From Lates calcarifer (Eukaryota; Chordata; Actinopteri; Centropomidae): DNA of 64,000 nt. Positions 1 to 13,100 of this stretch are shown here, piece by piece (position 1 is the first letter of the stretch; the number at the start of each line of letters is the position of its first letter). The notes under the pieces are model-generated. The model saw only the letters and a list, made by a program, of their open reading frames with translations, was not told where the DNA came from and did not search any database. A program made the position numbers and the translations under genes. The stretch is from assembly GCF_001640805.2 (NCBI RefSeq), contig NC_066835.1:22173360-22237359 (forward strand), in the 5' to 3' direction.

Positions 1-334
1 TGTTTTGTATTAATAACTTGAATTTGTAAAGTAAGGAGTAAGAAAAACTGGCAGATAACTGTATTGGAGTAGAAGAATACAGTAGCATAACATGGAATTA
101 AATGACTTACTTACACTCCACCAACTGTGTGAGAGTTTGTATTTAGGATGAAATGTGAACACAGGTGGTGACTTCTGTTTTAAGTCCATCACAGGACACC
201 ATAGATCTCGGTGGGCTGGATGTCTTGGTGATATGGACGTATTAAGAAATTTTCATATTATGACCGTGACTGAAACTTGATGTTCAATTAGTCCTTTGCT
301 GAGTGGTGTAATTCATGCAGTCCACCACCAGATG

Positions 335-2949
335 TCAGTAAAAGTAAGGATTATTAGGTAATGGGAGCGAGTACCTCAGTGTTGTAGTTACATTCTGCCA
401 CTGTGAGGTACACTGGCAACACCAAAACAAATACTTGTTTGTATAAAATGAGGACCTTGACTGACATAAATTAGAAGACACAACCGACCACACACCTGAG
501 CACAGGCAGAATCCAAAGGTGAAGGTGAAAACCAGGACGAGAAAAGCTGGAAGAACACAGATTCCCAGATTCCAGCATGGCTGCTTCATTTTGTCTCTGG
601 CTGACCCACCATCAGCTCCTGTGAACACAAAAATACAAGGATACTGGTAGTTTATTGATTATCGATTGATATTTTAACCTCTGAACTAGCAGCTGTAGTA
701 ACAAAGAACTGAGTTTCTTTATTCTATTATTCTTCCATCATTCTGTAAAAATGGACTTTAAGATAAATGACTGTCTATCACAGTTCTGTATCGCAACATA
801 TCAGCAACTTGTAAAACAATCATTTGATAGCATTCAACAGGTTTTTATTATTATTATTTTTACTTGCAGGAGGTGTAGTTGTTATCTATGAAAATAAATG
901 GTGACTCATAGGATCTCAACTGTAGATGTCTTTATATTAACAGGTGCTCAGCTTTTCTTTTCTTTTGTAACGGCCAAAAGAAGAACAACAGAACAAAGAA
1001 AACCCCGTGTTTTTCCTGCAAACCCAGCACAGCGACATCGATGGAAACATCACCGAAACCATTGTTTTCCGCAGAAAGTCACTGTGACTTTTATCTCAGC
1101 CGTGCAGGTGGTACACTTTACTCAGACTTAAACTTGTTAGTTCAAATCTATCATTTTAAAAACTTAACATCTGTATAAAAGACTATGTCTTTGTTGTGGT
1201 AGTGTGGTTCCCTCCTCTTTACAAACTCTGTTCAAACCTCACAGATGTTTATTTCAAATTTTAGATGAGATCCTAAAGATGCTAAATACGACAGTAGAAA
1301 ATGTGTAGAATTACGCAAATATAATTATGCAAATCTGTAAATTTTCAGATTTCATTTTCATTTTTCAGTGCATTGGTGCAGAAACAAGGAGAAATTTAAT
1401 TTGAATATCAGAGGACATATAGCCTCAGTGAAGATTTGAAATAAACATTCAAGAGGTTCAAGTTTCACATCTTTTCAGATGCAACACAAATCCACTTGGA
1501 CCGACAGACAGTCTGCTGAAACTCCACAAAGATTTATTTCTCCATTTTAGTCACATGGCTCTTTGGATGGTAATGTTGGTCTGTCCACAAGTTTGCTTCA
1601 GACTGAAATATCTCTACAGCATTTGAATGCATTGTCATTGAAATGTTGTACAGACATTCATGGTCCCCAGAGGATGAATCCGCCTGATTTTAGTGATGTC
1701 CCTCTAACACCACCAACAGGTTGACATTTCTGACTTATAGTGAAATATTTCAACAATTATCAGATAAACTGCCACTAAGTTTGTTGCCAGAGGATGAATC
1801 CTAATTTGGTGACTTTAGAGATTCTCATCCGTTATGAAAAGGACTGAAGTAAAAGTCTCAGTACAGAACCACACCTGATTCTCCACTGCATAAGGGTGGA
1901 GCTGGTTTTAACTACTTTATTTCTGGTTAAATAATTAGGAACTAAATCAATGAATAACCATCTTACCATCCACATCTAGAAGAGTTCCTCTGTTAACACA
2001 TACATCCCCTCCACACCGCCCTGAGCAGAAGTACAGCCCGGCATCCTTCTCCTCCACCTCCAGGATCTCCAGACTGACCAGACCCGTCTCCACATCCCCA
2101 CTGGTGCTGATGTGGCTGCTGTTTGCAGAGTGAAAGTTGACCATATCTTGTCCAAATTTAGTCTGCTGAACCGTCAGCAGAGGCAGCAGCTGGTCTGAAT
2201 GAAACAGGTACCAGGTGATCTCCCTGCTGGACGTCAGGTTACAGGTCAGCGTGACGTTCTGCCCCACCTGCACCATCCAGGGAGAGCGGAGGACAGGTGA
2301 GGCTGAAGACTGGTGACATCCTGCAACACCTGAGGACAGAGAGGACAGGTGAGGTCAGACCTTCAACAGCTTAACGTTGTTATACAGCATAGACGATACA
2401 CAGGCTTTGGCTGAAAGTATGTGGACACACCATTCGATTCCTGACAGGAGGATTCTCTTTTACCCTCATCTCCTGTTTCTCTAAAACATCAACAGATAAA
2501 AGCTAATCAAGAAAGAAGAGGAGCACGGCTAAACAGAGACAACAAGCCTCTGTCGGACTTTTATTACCATCATATCTCCTCAGAGACCTGGGCTCGCCCT
2601 CTGTGACCCCAAGAACTGGAAAAGGTCACAGATGTTGAGTTTACACCTTCAGACGGAGAAGGTTTTCTCACAGGTTAGTTTTGGTTTTGTTATTTTTGAA
2701 GTGAGTGCAAAATTTCACCACAACCACACCCTGCTCGATGAACATCAGGAGCGAAACATACTGACTGACACAATAAGCCTCTCAATTATCTGAAAAGTCC
2801 TTGAACTTAACCTTGAAAGTCTCTGATACCTGCTTGAATTTGATATCCGAGGTGAGGCCTGCTGATGTGTCTGTGTTTAAATCTTCAGACAATTATAGAA
2901 TAAACATGAACTCACTGAGAAGAGCGAGGATCCATATGAAACCTGCCAT
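335..2949 (-). CDS. Single V-set Ig-domain transmembrane receptor-like protein (3 exons)
   Basis: Three exons join in phase 1. The signal-peptide exon is 2916-2949 (begins MAGFIWILALL, donor GTGAGT), the V-domain exon 1967-2329, and the transmembrane exon 335-618 with a stop at 335-337, giving about 226 aa. The V domain has the B-strand Cys (VTLTC), the C-strand Trp (ITWYLF) and the F-strand DAGLYFC motif, followed by extra cysteines (SGRCGGDVC). The last exon encodes a ~23-residue hydrophobic segment starting LGICVLPAFLVLVF, then a Ser/Thr/Asn-rich tail without a clear ITIM or ITAM. A good donor at 488-495 (exon end 496) just after the membrane segment means further cytoplasmic exons, possibly beyond the window edge, cannot be excluded. 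The gene is divergent from the Ig gene at 3849. It belongs to the Ig superfamily, but I cannot name an orthologue; NITR-like or CD8-like fish receptors are alternatives. Start and V exon are well supported; the 3' end is less sure. Confidence 0.7.
1555..1830. repeat. Dispersed fish repeat with AGAGGATGAATCC motifs
   Basis: The intron between the V and transmembrane exons holds two copies of a CCAGAGGATGAATCC motif (near 1670 and 1788). They are separated by text with ACACCACCAACAGGTTGACATTT and GTGAAATATTTCAACAATT character, a pattern I recognise as a widespread teleost interspersed repeat. A related stretch lies at 6765-7000. Family name not assigned. Confidence 0.5.
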
Positions 2950-3195
2950 AACTGAGTAGAAATATTGTCCAGGTGTTGAGCAGGGACCTGTCTCCAGCTG
3001 ATCACTGAACTGCACTGACTGAACTGGGAGGGAGGTGTGGGGACTTTATTTCTCAGTAGAGACAGTAGAGAGGGTGCAGACCACCACCGTCTGTGTTGGA
3101 GCAGAAAACGGAAGAGTGAATATTTTCCATTAAACAGAAGCTTATTCACACTTCTCTTCATTGCTGCTGAAACGCTGACGAGGCCGCAACCGTTG

Positions 3196-3211
3196 AGTTT
3201 CGTTTCTGCAG
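3196..3211 (-). promoter_or_regulatory. IRF/ISRE-like element upstream of the V-set gene
   Basis: On the minus strand this reads CTGCAGAAACGAAACT, about 250 bp upstream of the ATG at 2949. The AANNGAAA core is the IRF-binding consensus. The identical 16-mer occurs on the plus strand at 4192-4207 in intron 1 of the divergent Ig gene. Binding is inferred, not shown. Confidence 0.5.
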
Positions 3212-3716
3212 GAGATCAGTCAATTCCTGAGCGCGGAACACATAAGGAAGTGTTTCAAAATAAAAGCACGGCATATTAGACACACATCCCCAGACTGTTG
3301 TTTCACAATCCAGAGAGCAAACTGTTATGTACTTGTTACTACATCAGCTTAGGAAAATACTGTAGAAAATATATGTTTACCAAAAAACACAGAGTTCATG
3401 TTGATTTCTGATTTAGTTATTGTGTTATACACAAGACTTACAAAACAAGAAAAGAAACAATCAAACAAATAAATAAAAATAATAAAATGAAACAATAAAA
3501 TAAAACATTTTCTGCAGCAGTTTTGAACATTTAATTTCTCATTTAAAAAATGAATAAAAGTAGAAAAGAGGAAAAAGCCTGAGAGGTGAGTTCTGCACAG
3601 TGTGAATTAGAAGGTCCGCAGTTTTACTTTAATTCAGTGTTTCTGTTATCATGTGACCTGGAGTGACGCCGGGTATCGCACTTGTTTAATTGGCGCTTTT
3701 ATTTTGGTAGCAAGTA

Positions 3717-3728
3717 GAAAACGAAACT
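3717..3728 (+). promoter_or_regulatory. Consensus ISRE upstream of the two-Ig gene
   Basis: GAAAACGAAACT is an exact match to the interferon-stimulated response element GAAANNGAAACT. It sits about 120 bp upstream of the first coding ATG (3849), a typical promoter-proximal position. This suggests interferon-inducible expression of the gene at 3849-7960. Confidence 0.6.
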
Positions 3729-3848
3729 TAAGCGTTGGCTTGATAAACGCTGTTCTCAGGGCGTGAGCGCACATTGACCGATTCAACTGAGCGTCAACAG
3801 CGGAGGAGAGAGAAAAGGACTGGACTAAGTTTCCAAACAGCCGACATC

Positions 3849-6800
3849 ATGAAAACAACCATGAGGCGACACTGGTAAGAAACATGACACTTTATTTTGA
3901 AATGTAAAGCTCCCCTCGCTGTGGACTGCAGTTTTATTTTATCATGTGTTTGTGCAGAATAATCAGAAACATGTGGCAGAGACAGTTTCCAGGCTGCAGC
4001 AGCTGAAATATGAATAAATGCAGAATAAAAGCAGCGTTAATTCTCCCCGCTGAGCCTCGGTGTGTTGGTGTTGTGTGTTGTTGATGTGTTGCTGGTGGCT
4101 GCAGAGGAGAGTGGACAGAGTCAAGTGTTTTCGCCTGTTGCAAACCGCAACCACTGACACGCCCCCCCCCTTTGGTTTTAAAGATTCAGCTCTGCAGAAA
4201 CGAAACTTAACGGATCCTCTGATCCACTGGTCTCTGCTCTGGATTCACTGTCAGTTTCGATCCTGATTCTGATTCACTCCTCCATATTTATTTTAAAGCC
4301 ATAGTTAGTTTACAGAAAACATTCTATGTGCAGGCTGCAGCTCACATGTTGTTGATGTAACAGGACAACCTTCACCTGGACTCAAAGATTACCTGTTGAG
4401 ATTTTGGTTAAAGGTTAAAGGTCAAGATCACTGTGACCTCAAAAAACCATAACTCCAGACTCAACTCATGTCCCTGTAACACTCAGATAAAGCTGCTGTG
4501 TGTGTTTCCTGTGAGAAGCTGCTGCTGATCAGATCCACTCATCAGTGTTTTCTCTCGTGTCTTCCAGGGTTTTCATACATCTTCTATGTTTCCTGGTTGG
4601 AGGTTTAGTTGGTGAGTGTCCAGCTCAGTTCATGTTGTCAGAGAGTCAGTCACTCTCAGGCTGAACCAATCAGAGCACAGCTGCTTTATGCCTCCCCCTG
4701 TTGTCCAGCTCTGCTCTGATTGGTCCAGCCTGAGTGTAGATTGACTCTCAATCATGCAGATCACAGTCACCTGTGATGCAGGTGGCTGTGTGTCTGATGA
4801 GAATCTCTCTCTGTAGATTGAATGTTGCTCAGTTAAAACTTTGGGGCTCCACACGTCACCATGAGCTCAGTAGATCAGGAGGTAGTGTGGACAGGTGAGA
4901 CACCTGTCGGCTGTTCAGTCCTCTGAGGCTGAAGTCACGTGTCCTGTCTCGAATCACATCATTTATTCATCATCAGGACAAAATGTTCAGTCTGAACCGG
5001 AGAATCAGAAATCTGACACCAGTTCACTTAATTAACATTTTCAGAAAGATGAACTCTGAGTTAGTTTATCCACTTTTATTTAGACACAACCACGTGAATT
5101 GAGTGGTTCCCAACCTACGGGTCAGGCCAAGATAAGGTCACAAGATAAATCTGAGGGGTCATGAGACGATTAATGGGTGAAGAAAGAGGAAGGAAGAGAA
5201 ACACTTCCAACAACAGACGGACTCATCAAAGCAATGAAAACAATGAAGTAATAAACCAGATAAACCAGTGATACTAAAAATAAACGTTAAGATGTAAAAA
5301 CCAAGAAGCAATATAAAATAAATCTCAAATGATCTTAATTAAAAGCAGGACCATAAAAATACGACAGAGCTCCATGCTCCCTGTTCTCCATCAGACGACC
5401 TGTCCTCTGAAGAACCTCCTGCACTTTGTCTGTTTCGTCCTTCAATGCCTCTCTTCTTCCAGACTCCTCTTCCCTGTCCTCCGCCAAACACTTCCTGTCC
5501 GTCACCTCCACGGTGGGGAACCAGGTGGTCCTTCCCTGCAGCTGGAAGTCTCACCTGGGGGAGGAGGTCCCATCCGCCTGCCATGTCCAGTGGACCACCC
5601 TGGCCGACACGGTGTTCGAGCAGTGGGGGGCACAGAAGTGGCAGGCGGAGACGTTCAGGGGCCGGGCGGAGGTTCCAGAGGAGAAGCTCGGGGCCGGGGA
5701 CTGTTCGCTGATCATCAGCGACGTTCAGATCGGAGACACGGGGAGATACGAGAGCTTCATGGTGGTGGACGGAGCGAGGTCCAAGAAAACCAGGGTCTTC
5801 ATTCAGAGTGTCAAGCTGTCTGTGTTCGGTTAGTTCGGGTTCAGATGGTTGTTCAGAGTAACCACACAATGTGACACTAAATCAGAATGTGATTTGTGAC
5901 CAGGCTGCGATTTTTTTTTCTCTCAGACCACAAAACCCGTCAGTCTCTGGGTCCAGGTGAAGACCTGGTTCTGAATCTCCACACCAATCACTCTGTGAGA
6001 GTGGTCTTCCTCGGCAGGTGAGCTGCTTACCTATGAACAAACATTTAGTTTTCCAAAGTAAAAGAAAAAAAAAGGTTTTCTGTTTCTATCAAACTGAGAG
6101 TTTCAGTCTTTGACCATTAAAACGAATGTCAACATGTTTCCATTCACAGTTTCTCTGTCTTTTCTCCCGACGCCCTCTCTCTTCATCTCGTCTCTGCTCC
6201 CACACACATTCTCCTTACTCCCAAAAAACACTGCATCAGACTGAAATTGATTACAGGCTGCTGGTAAAGTTATGAGTCAGTCGATAAACTCTGTTTACAA
6301 AATAAGAGCTTTGGTTGTAGAATGATGTGGGTTTTGGAAAAAAGACAACGGCTTTATGTGGCAAGACTTTCTGAAGTGGGTGGGTCTAATTTTGGAATGA
6401 AATCTTTCGCTTGTGTCGCCCTGTTAATGATGAACTTGTCATGTTCCGTTAATACGTCAGATTTTCTCGTCTCTATCTGCGATATTTCCTGTAAATGCTG
6501 TTGTCAGGTTGTGTTTGTTTGAAGACACAGATGCAGATACAGGATCCAGGACGCTGTATTTATACAAACTGCTTGTTTCCAAACGCTGATTGAGTCTAAA
6601 CATTAAGTGAGTCAGACACGTTATTATTCTGCGTCACCAGGACAACCAGTCGGCTGCGGACTTTGTCTGCGTGGTGGTTTTGTTGCTCGTCTATATTGCA
6701 GTACACTCAGTTGTCTTTTGTGACGAGATGATAAGAGAGGTTTAGATTTTAATGAGTTTCATGCTCCCCAGAGGATGAACCCTGTCCATTTAGCATATTC

Positions 6801-7960
6801 TTTTAACTTTTCTTTAACAGCACCAGCTTTGCACATATATGTTCATGTTCCCTTGAAGATGAACCTTTGATGATTGATTGATCTTTTTATAAGCACCTAA
6901 ATTTTCATTATGTGTCAAATTGGCTGATTAGAATTGTTATCATGTTTCATTCATACTACCCAGAGGATGAACCCCATTTGATTTCAATGACCTCCTCATT
7001 TCTAGCCCCAAACCTGGTGAGGCTCTAAGAAAAGTTAAATCATAAGTGTCCTCTTTGTTTTGTCCACCTCAGAAACAAACACTGTGGCCTCTAGGGGGCG
7101 CTGTCAGACTTTAAGTCTTGTTTTTATGTGTTTCTGCCTCTCACACGCCGTCCTGCTCTCCACAGTAACAGCTCAGAGTGGTCGCTCGTGTGGATGCGGG
7201 GGGATGAAAACACTGAGCGGCTGGAGAAACATCCGCTGAAGGAGCAGCTGACCATAAAGAACTTAAAGAGCTCTGACGGAGGAACGTACAAAGTTCTGGA
7301 TGAGCAGGGCCTCGCTGTCAGCACCGTGCTGCTCTCTGTGGAAGGTCAGAGGTTTTACTTTAGTCTCCAGCAGTTTTGATATTTGCTCTTTATGCCTCTG
7401 CGCTGGTCGTCGTGATATCTCAGTAATGCTGCTTGGTGAAGGCGGTAATTCTAGTTTTCAGTTCATAAGCAGTTTGTAGTTTGTCCACCAGAGAGCGCTG
7501 ACAGGTTTATTGTCCAAATGTTAAGTGTCCCATTTGATACAAAACCTTGTTCTCAATTCTTAAATGAGAACATTTAAGGGATCCTGATAAAAAAATGTGT
7601 AAAGTCAGCTTTTTTTTCTTTTAACGATAAATCGATTTTTGTACATCGGCCTCAAACATCCAGCATCTGTTAGCCTGGACTGTTTGGGACTTAGACTGTT
7701 GATTTGTGGTGTTATTAACTGATGTAACTCATCTGCTCCTCAGAGGGATCCACAGCTCTCCACCGGGTTATGGATAAGGAAACAGTAGCAGGTGAGAAAA
7801 TGATATTTAAAACTAAAAGATTCCTATGTAGAGAAAATTCATGACCTGGAATAACCCTGTGTCTGATGTCTCTCCAGGTGACGCTGCCAAAAGCAGCTGC
7901 TCAGCTCTTCTCATCTTGTCTGTACTTGTCACGAGTTTCCAAATTCCTCATCTGCTCTGA
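3849..7960 (+). CDS. Two-domain Ig-superfamily protein with GPI-anchor-like C-terminus (7 exons)
   Basis: Exons are 3849-3874, 4568-4611, 5463-5828, 5927-6017, 7166-7344, 7744-7791 and 7878-7960. All have GT-AG boundaries and join in one frame to 278 aa. The N-terminus (MKTTMRRHWVFIHLLCFLVG) is a signal peptide. Exon 3 is one V-like domain (VVLPCSW, HVQW, DTGRY). Its F-strand position, normally Cys, reads Y-E-S, and extra cysteines occur at SACHVQW and GDCSL. Exons 4 and 5 form a second Ig-like domain split by a phase-2 intron (SSDGGTYKV). The last exon ends with a short hydrophobic run (SALLILSVLVTSF) and no basic cytoplasmic tail, as in GPI-attachment signals. A consensus ISRE lies 120 bp upstream. 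The 3' UTR may run to an AATAAA at 9195-9200. I do not recognise an orthologue; a cell-surface immune ligand or receptor is the likely role. Confidence 0.75.
4192..4207 (+). promoter_or_regulatory. IRF/ISRE-like element in intron 1
   Basis: CTGCAGAAACGAAACT, identical over 16 bases to the minus-strand element at 3196-3211. It lies in the first intron of the two-Ig gene. Two identical sites plus the consensus ISRE at 3717 flank the divergent start sites. Confidence 0.45.
6765..7000. repeat. Dispersed fish repeat, AGAGGATGAACC type
   Basis: Three spaced copies of a (C)CAGAGGATGAACC-like motif (near 6769, 6852 and 6960) lie in intron 4 of the two-Ig gene. They resemble the repeat at 1555-1830. 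The element is degenerate and its borders are approximate. Confidence 0.45.
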
Positions 7961-10170
7961 AACAATCTGCCCTGAGCAGTTCACTGACACATGAAGCTGG
8001 TTATCGTGATAATTTATTATCACGGTCTCTGAATGTAAATCTAGTCTGAACCATGTTTGAAAGGAGCCAGGTAAGCTCTGTGACTTCACCACAGTTATAT
8101 ACACCTTCTCTATTCTTCACCACGTTTGTACTATACTATTATATACATACAGATTGAAAACTACTTTGGTATGTGGTTTCTCTGAGGACTGGTGCTTCTC
8201 TCAGACCTCACAGCATTATAAACCGAGCCTCGGGATCCCAGAACTGAGGCCAGTAAAAGATTTCTGTTCAGTTCCAATGTGTATGTGTATATATATATAT
8301 ATAACTTTTTATTTTTACACTCTCAGAAACATCTGTGATAATATAAAATATTAATATCTTTTAAACTTTTATTCCTAGCATTAACAAACTCTGTAGGATG
8401 GAAGCTTGTAGATTTGGAGAAAATGAGACTGATACTGAAAGTGTCATGGACACGTACAGTTTGGGGAATTTCAAGATATAAATGCCCAAACATGACTTGA
8501 CAGATAAAATGTTTTTGAGGTGATAGAAATGAAATAATATCAAGGGCTGAAAAAAACATGAAAACAGGATTTGAACAAAAATATTTTCCAGGCCTTGGTT
8601 TTGTGGTTTTGGGATCCGCTCATTAAAGAACTGTGACCAAGATGAGACGGTGCTGCAGCAGCCTGATCTGATCTGATACACAGTGACTCTAATGAGCATA
8701 TCTCACTACGTTTGAACAAATGATCAGTTTAGTAGGAAAATAATCTTCAGATTAATCAGATAGAGTGAAACGTCTTTCTGTTTCTAAATCCTCTCATTCA
8801 GTTTATACAATCTAGATCTGTCACTACAGCTTCCAGATGAATGTAAATAATGTAATGTAGCATCAAAGACTAATTGATCAATCAGCACATGAATCAATAA
8901 TAATCACTAGTTGCAGGTCCAGTGTGAAAGAAATGAACTCAGTCTATGAAGTGACTGAATGATTGAGGACATGGAAATTATTATTATCATCATCATTGTT
9001 GTTACTATCAGAAGTTACATAAGATGTTTTGTAGTTAATGGATGTTTTGTGAATAGTGGACTTGCTGTGATTGTGTTAGTTGTGTTAGTGTGTGTGATAT
9101 TCACAGTACTAAGAACTCATCCATAGACTCAGCAGCTCCTGTATTCATACTGACTTTTTTTGAATAACTGTTCAAAAGATTGAACCTAACATTTAATAAA
9201 GAGATGAAACAATAAAACAAACACATCGTGTTATTTCAATGATTCGTGTTAAACTGGAATGACTTCACTAACACATTCACACAAGTTAAAGCAACACGAT
9301 GAGCTCTACAGCCGAATGATGAGCGAAGGCACACGAACAAACAGACGCACTGAGTCTCACCAACAACAGGCCAACGACCAACCTGTGTGTTCCTTCATCA
9401 CCATGAACACACACGTTGATTCATCCGCCACTGAAAATAGTCCCCAACAAATTCTTCATATATTTCCTCCTGTGAGCAGCTGTTTGAAGAAGTTAGAGAC
9501 TTTGTTCACTGACATTTGATGACCATAGGAAACAGTCAGAGTCAGTCTGACCTGCTGAATCTGCAACACACGTCAACAACAAAGAAAGACAAGCTTTTCA
9601 AGTAATGTGTTCCCAGGAGCTTCTCTCACCGGTGCTGCGTTACAAATGAAAATGTTCCAATGTTTGACTTATTTTACTGAAATAAAAAGCAACACACTGC
9701 ACCTTTAGGAAAAAATAACACAGTCCTCCACATACAGAGTTGACCCTGAAGTGGCTGCTGTTTACATGGTCTCACTTTAAATACAAAATGTCTGCTCAGT
9801 GTTTTACAGCCCTCTGCTCTAATCAGTAGTTTCAATATAAATACTCATTCTCATCATTTCATTTTTTATCCCCTTTCTCTCTCAGTTCTGTTTCTGATTA
9901 TTTCAACTTTAAACTTTAATAACATACTTCACATGTTTGGTTGTGACTTCAAATAGTTTTGTTGCAAACCAGCTGTTCTTCAGCTGGAGGGGAAATGAAG
10001 AGAGAGTCTGCTCTTTGTTAATGCTAATGTTCATCTGAAAGGGAGGGAGGAGAGGCTGGAGGAGCTCCACACTCCACATGTTTTCATGTATCATGTTTGT
10101 GTTTCTGTTTGGTCGATGAAGCGGATTCTTTAACGGGGAGTTTCCCGACACACGGAGACGTCCTGTGCTG
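7961..10170. other. Intergenic / 3' UTR interval between the Ig gene and vps52
   Basis: No coding exon is supported. The left part probably contains the 3' UTR of the two-Ig gene (AATAAA at 9195-9200), and the right end the 3' UTR of vps52. It includes a short (AT)n tract near 8290-8303. The ORFs here have no recognisable domains and are AT-rich by chance. Confidence 0.6.
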
Positions 10171-13100
10171 TTAGAAGTTGGGCTTGTGCTTCTTGACCTC
10201 GACCATGAGGTGGTGCAGGTTGATGAGCTCGGAGCGGACGGCCAGGCTGCGGAACGTCGGCTGGTTCAGGATCTTGTGGAAGCCGTGGTAGTACTGGATC
10301 AGCTGGGTCAGAGCGCCCTGCAGCAGGAAGACAGAGAGCCGATTCATCACCTCCTTCCTCACACACTAACAATGCGTCTGTGTCAGTACCTGACTAATAA
10401 GGTTTCCCATGACAGTCAGTCTGACAGAGAACCTGCAGCACAAATACAGTACACCACCTGCAGGGAGGGCAGTGACACTGACACCAGCAGCAGTCACTGT
10501 GACCGACACACCTGCTGTCTGCTGTCTCACCTGAATGATGCTGGTTCCATTTTTGAAGTTGGTGAAAGACCTCATGACGTCCTGACTCATCGACTCCACC
10601 GACTGTTTCCACGTACTGGAAAACCCCCGAACCAGCTGAGTGATCCGAGCTGCAGGAGAGAGAGAGAGAGAGAGAGAGACTGAATCCAACTGCTGAACAT
10701 AACTGAATTTTTTTCTCTTCATCACATCAGAGTTTGTGTAGTTTCACACGTCAGCGACGCAGCGCAGAATAAGTATGTTGTGGTGAACATGAGAGGAAAC
10801 AGAGTGAAGAGAAAAAGGATGTGGGAAGCTGAAGAGATGAGTTTTGGTGGAAATGTGCAGCTTCAGTCCGAGAGAGGAGAAACAAAACTGACAGAGTGAC
10901 TGAACGCCTCTGAACGCATCATTACTCTGTAAAACAAAACTGAACAGAGAAGTGAAAGAATCCTGACGAGGATACAGTCCATTAGTCAGGATGTAGGTGA
11001 CTGAGAGAGGCAGGAATGTTCAGTAAAAGTAGTTCAGAGATACAGTTCAGTGAATTATAACCTACAACCAATCCATGTAGCTGTAAAGAGAACTGTCCTC
11101 CCACACAAAGGAGAAGTCAGGATCCTGTCACCTGATGACAAGATTCTGTCTAATGACATTTAACTCCTCACCCTCTTCGTTCTTCAGTCGGTCCAGCTGC
11201 CCTTTCTCCATCAGCGCCTCGGCCTCCTTCACGAAGGCGATCATCCCTCCGAAGGGGGGAGACAAAATCTCCTCGATAAACTCCTGGAGGAGGGAGAGTT
11301 ATGTAACAGTCTGATGGTTCATTATTCCATGATATTTAACTGAGAGCCTCAGATCATTCTACACAGTCTACACACAGTCCAGGTTTCAAACACCTGTGTG
11401 ATGTTTACCTGAGTTCTGGCCAGGAGCAGCTGCTGGAAACCTTCCACCTCTTTACTGTCGTCTGCCGCCCTCTCCTGGACAAACGAGGAAAAACAAGCGT
11501 TAGCAGGAGAACTGACAGAGACCTGGGGACTGACAGAGACCTGGGGACTGACAGAGACCTGGGATCCACATCATTTAAAAAAGTAATGAGATGTTTGGTC
11601 ACAGTTCTTGTCCTGTACTAAAGCTGATAAGATGTGTGTGGGTTCTGAAGCTCACCATGAGGACACCCAGCATCATGTCGTAGTTGTTGATGAGGAAGAT
11701 GAGCTGGTCTCTCCTGGAGGGAAACTCCGCCGCCATCTTCAGCACAAAGTTTTCCACCTCAACCTGGAAAACAAAAGCCCTCGTTCTGTATCAGTGGACC
11801 TCGTTACACAACCTCTTCAGACACGTTTTATACGTCTGGTCTGGTGTGTGTGTGTGTGTTACCTGCAGCTGTCCCAGCAGAGCGTTGGTTCTCTCGTTGG
11901 GAAACGTCTGATTGATGCTGACGATCGCTGACGAGAACTCTGCGTAACGACGAGTGATCTGAAGTCAACAAACACACACTCAGGTCACTGACACACACAC
12001 ACACAGCTGTGTGATGATGATGTGTGTGTGTGTGTGTTCTCCCTGTATATAAATGTGTGGAGACGTACGTAGTGCGGCCTGGTGTCCAGCACTCCCAGTT
12101 TCTGGGGGTCTGTGTTCCTGATGCTGTGGATGTTCATCTCCAGGATCAGCTCGAACCTCGGCCACAGCAGCTCCAACACAGCCTCCCAGTACCTGACACA
12201 CAGGAGACCACACGCACCTCAAACCTTCAACTTCACTAAAACAGCTTCAAATCATTCTTTTCTAAAGAAAAGTTTTGTTTGTTTGGACACTGACTTGTCG
12301 AGAGCGGGGATGTTCCTCTTGGCGGTGATGGCTCTAAACCTGAGGATGATGTGGATGCACAGGAAGATGGCGATGCTGTCGTAGCAGTCGGACACGTACG
12401 TGGACATACTCTTCTGCAGACACAGAGAACAGGACTCAGTGAAACACTGTGACTGTGTTTAGTCAGAGTGAACTGTTCTGACACAGTCTTCATCTTTACA
12501 TGACTGTGTTTCTGTGCAGTGAATGCATCGTTTCAGCGACGCTTCGTTCGTACCAGGAACATGCTGAGAGTTTTTCCCATGATGCTGTTGAAGAGGTCGA
12601 GCGCAGAGTTTCCTGCCACCATGAAGAAGTCTGACAGGAAGAGGTATTCTCTGCAGCCGTTGTCCAGCAGAGCGTAGTGCTGGCTGCGGAACAGCGTCTC
12701 ATACGGATACTGCAGGAGGAATAAAAGAAATGGAGAAAGATGCTGTTACTTTCTGGAACATCTCTCACTGATCAGTTTGTTTGTTTGTGGTTTCCTCATG
12801 TGTCACAAATGACCACAAGATGTCAGTGTTGATCAACAGACTCAGCACCTGTTGGATGATGGGAGCAGGTCACATGACACAGCTCGGTATTTTTCAGCCG
12901 TGATTCAGCCACAGTCGGAGCGAGAGACTTTCTGTTTGTGAAAACCACTGACGCGCTCAGACTCAGTTAATCACCACTGCTGGCTGCAGAGGGCGCTGCT
13001 GCTCACTTACACTGTGGCTGTAATCCTGTCCAGACACTGTGTGAGATTTGTCACCACCAGCCCAGAGACAGTTTCAGTCATAACTACCTGCTGCTGTCAT

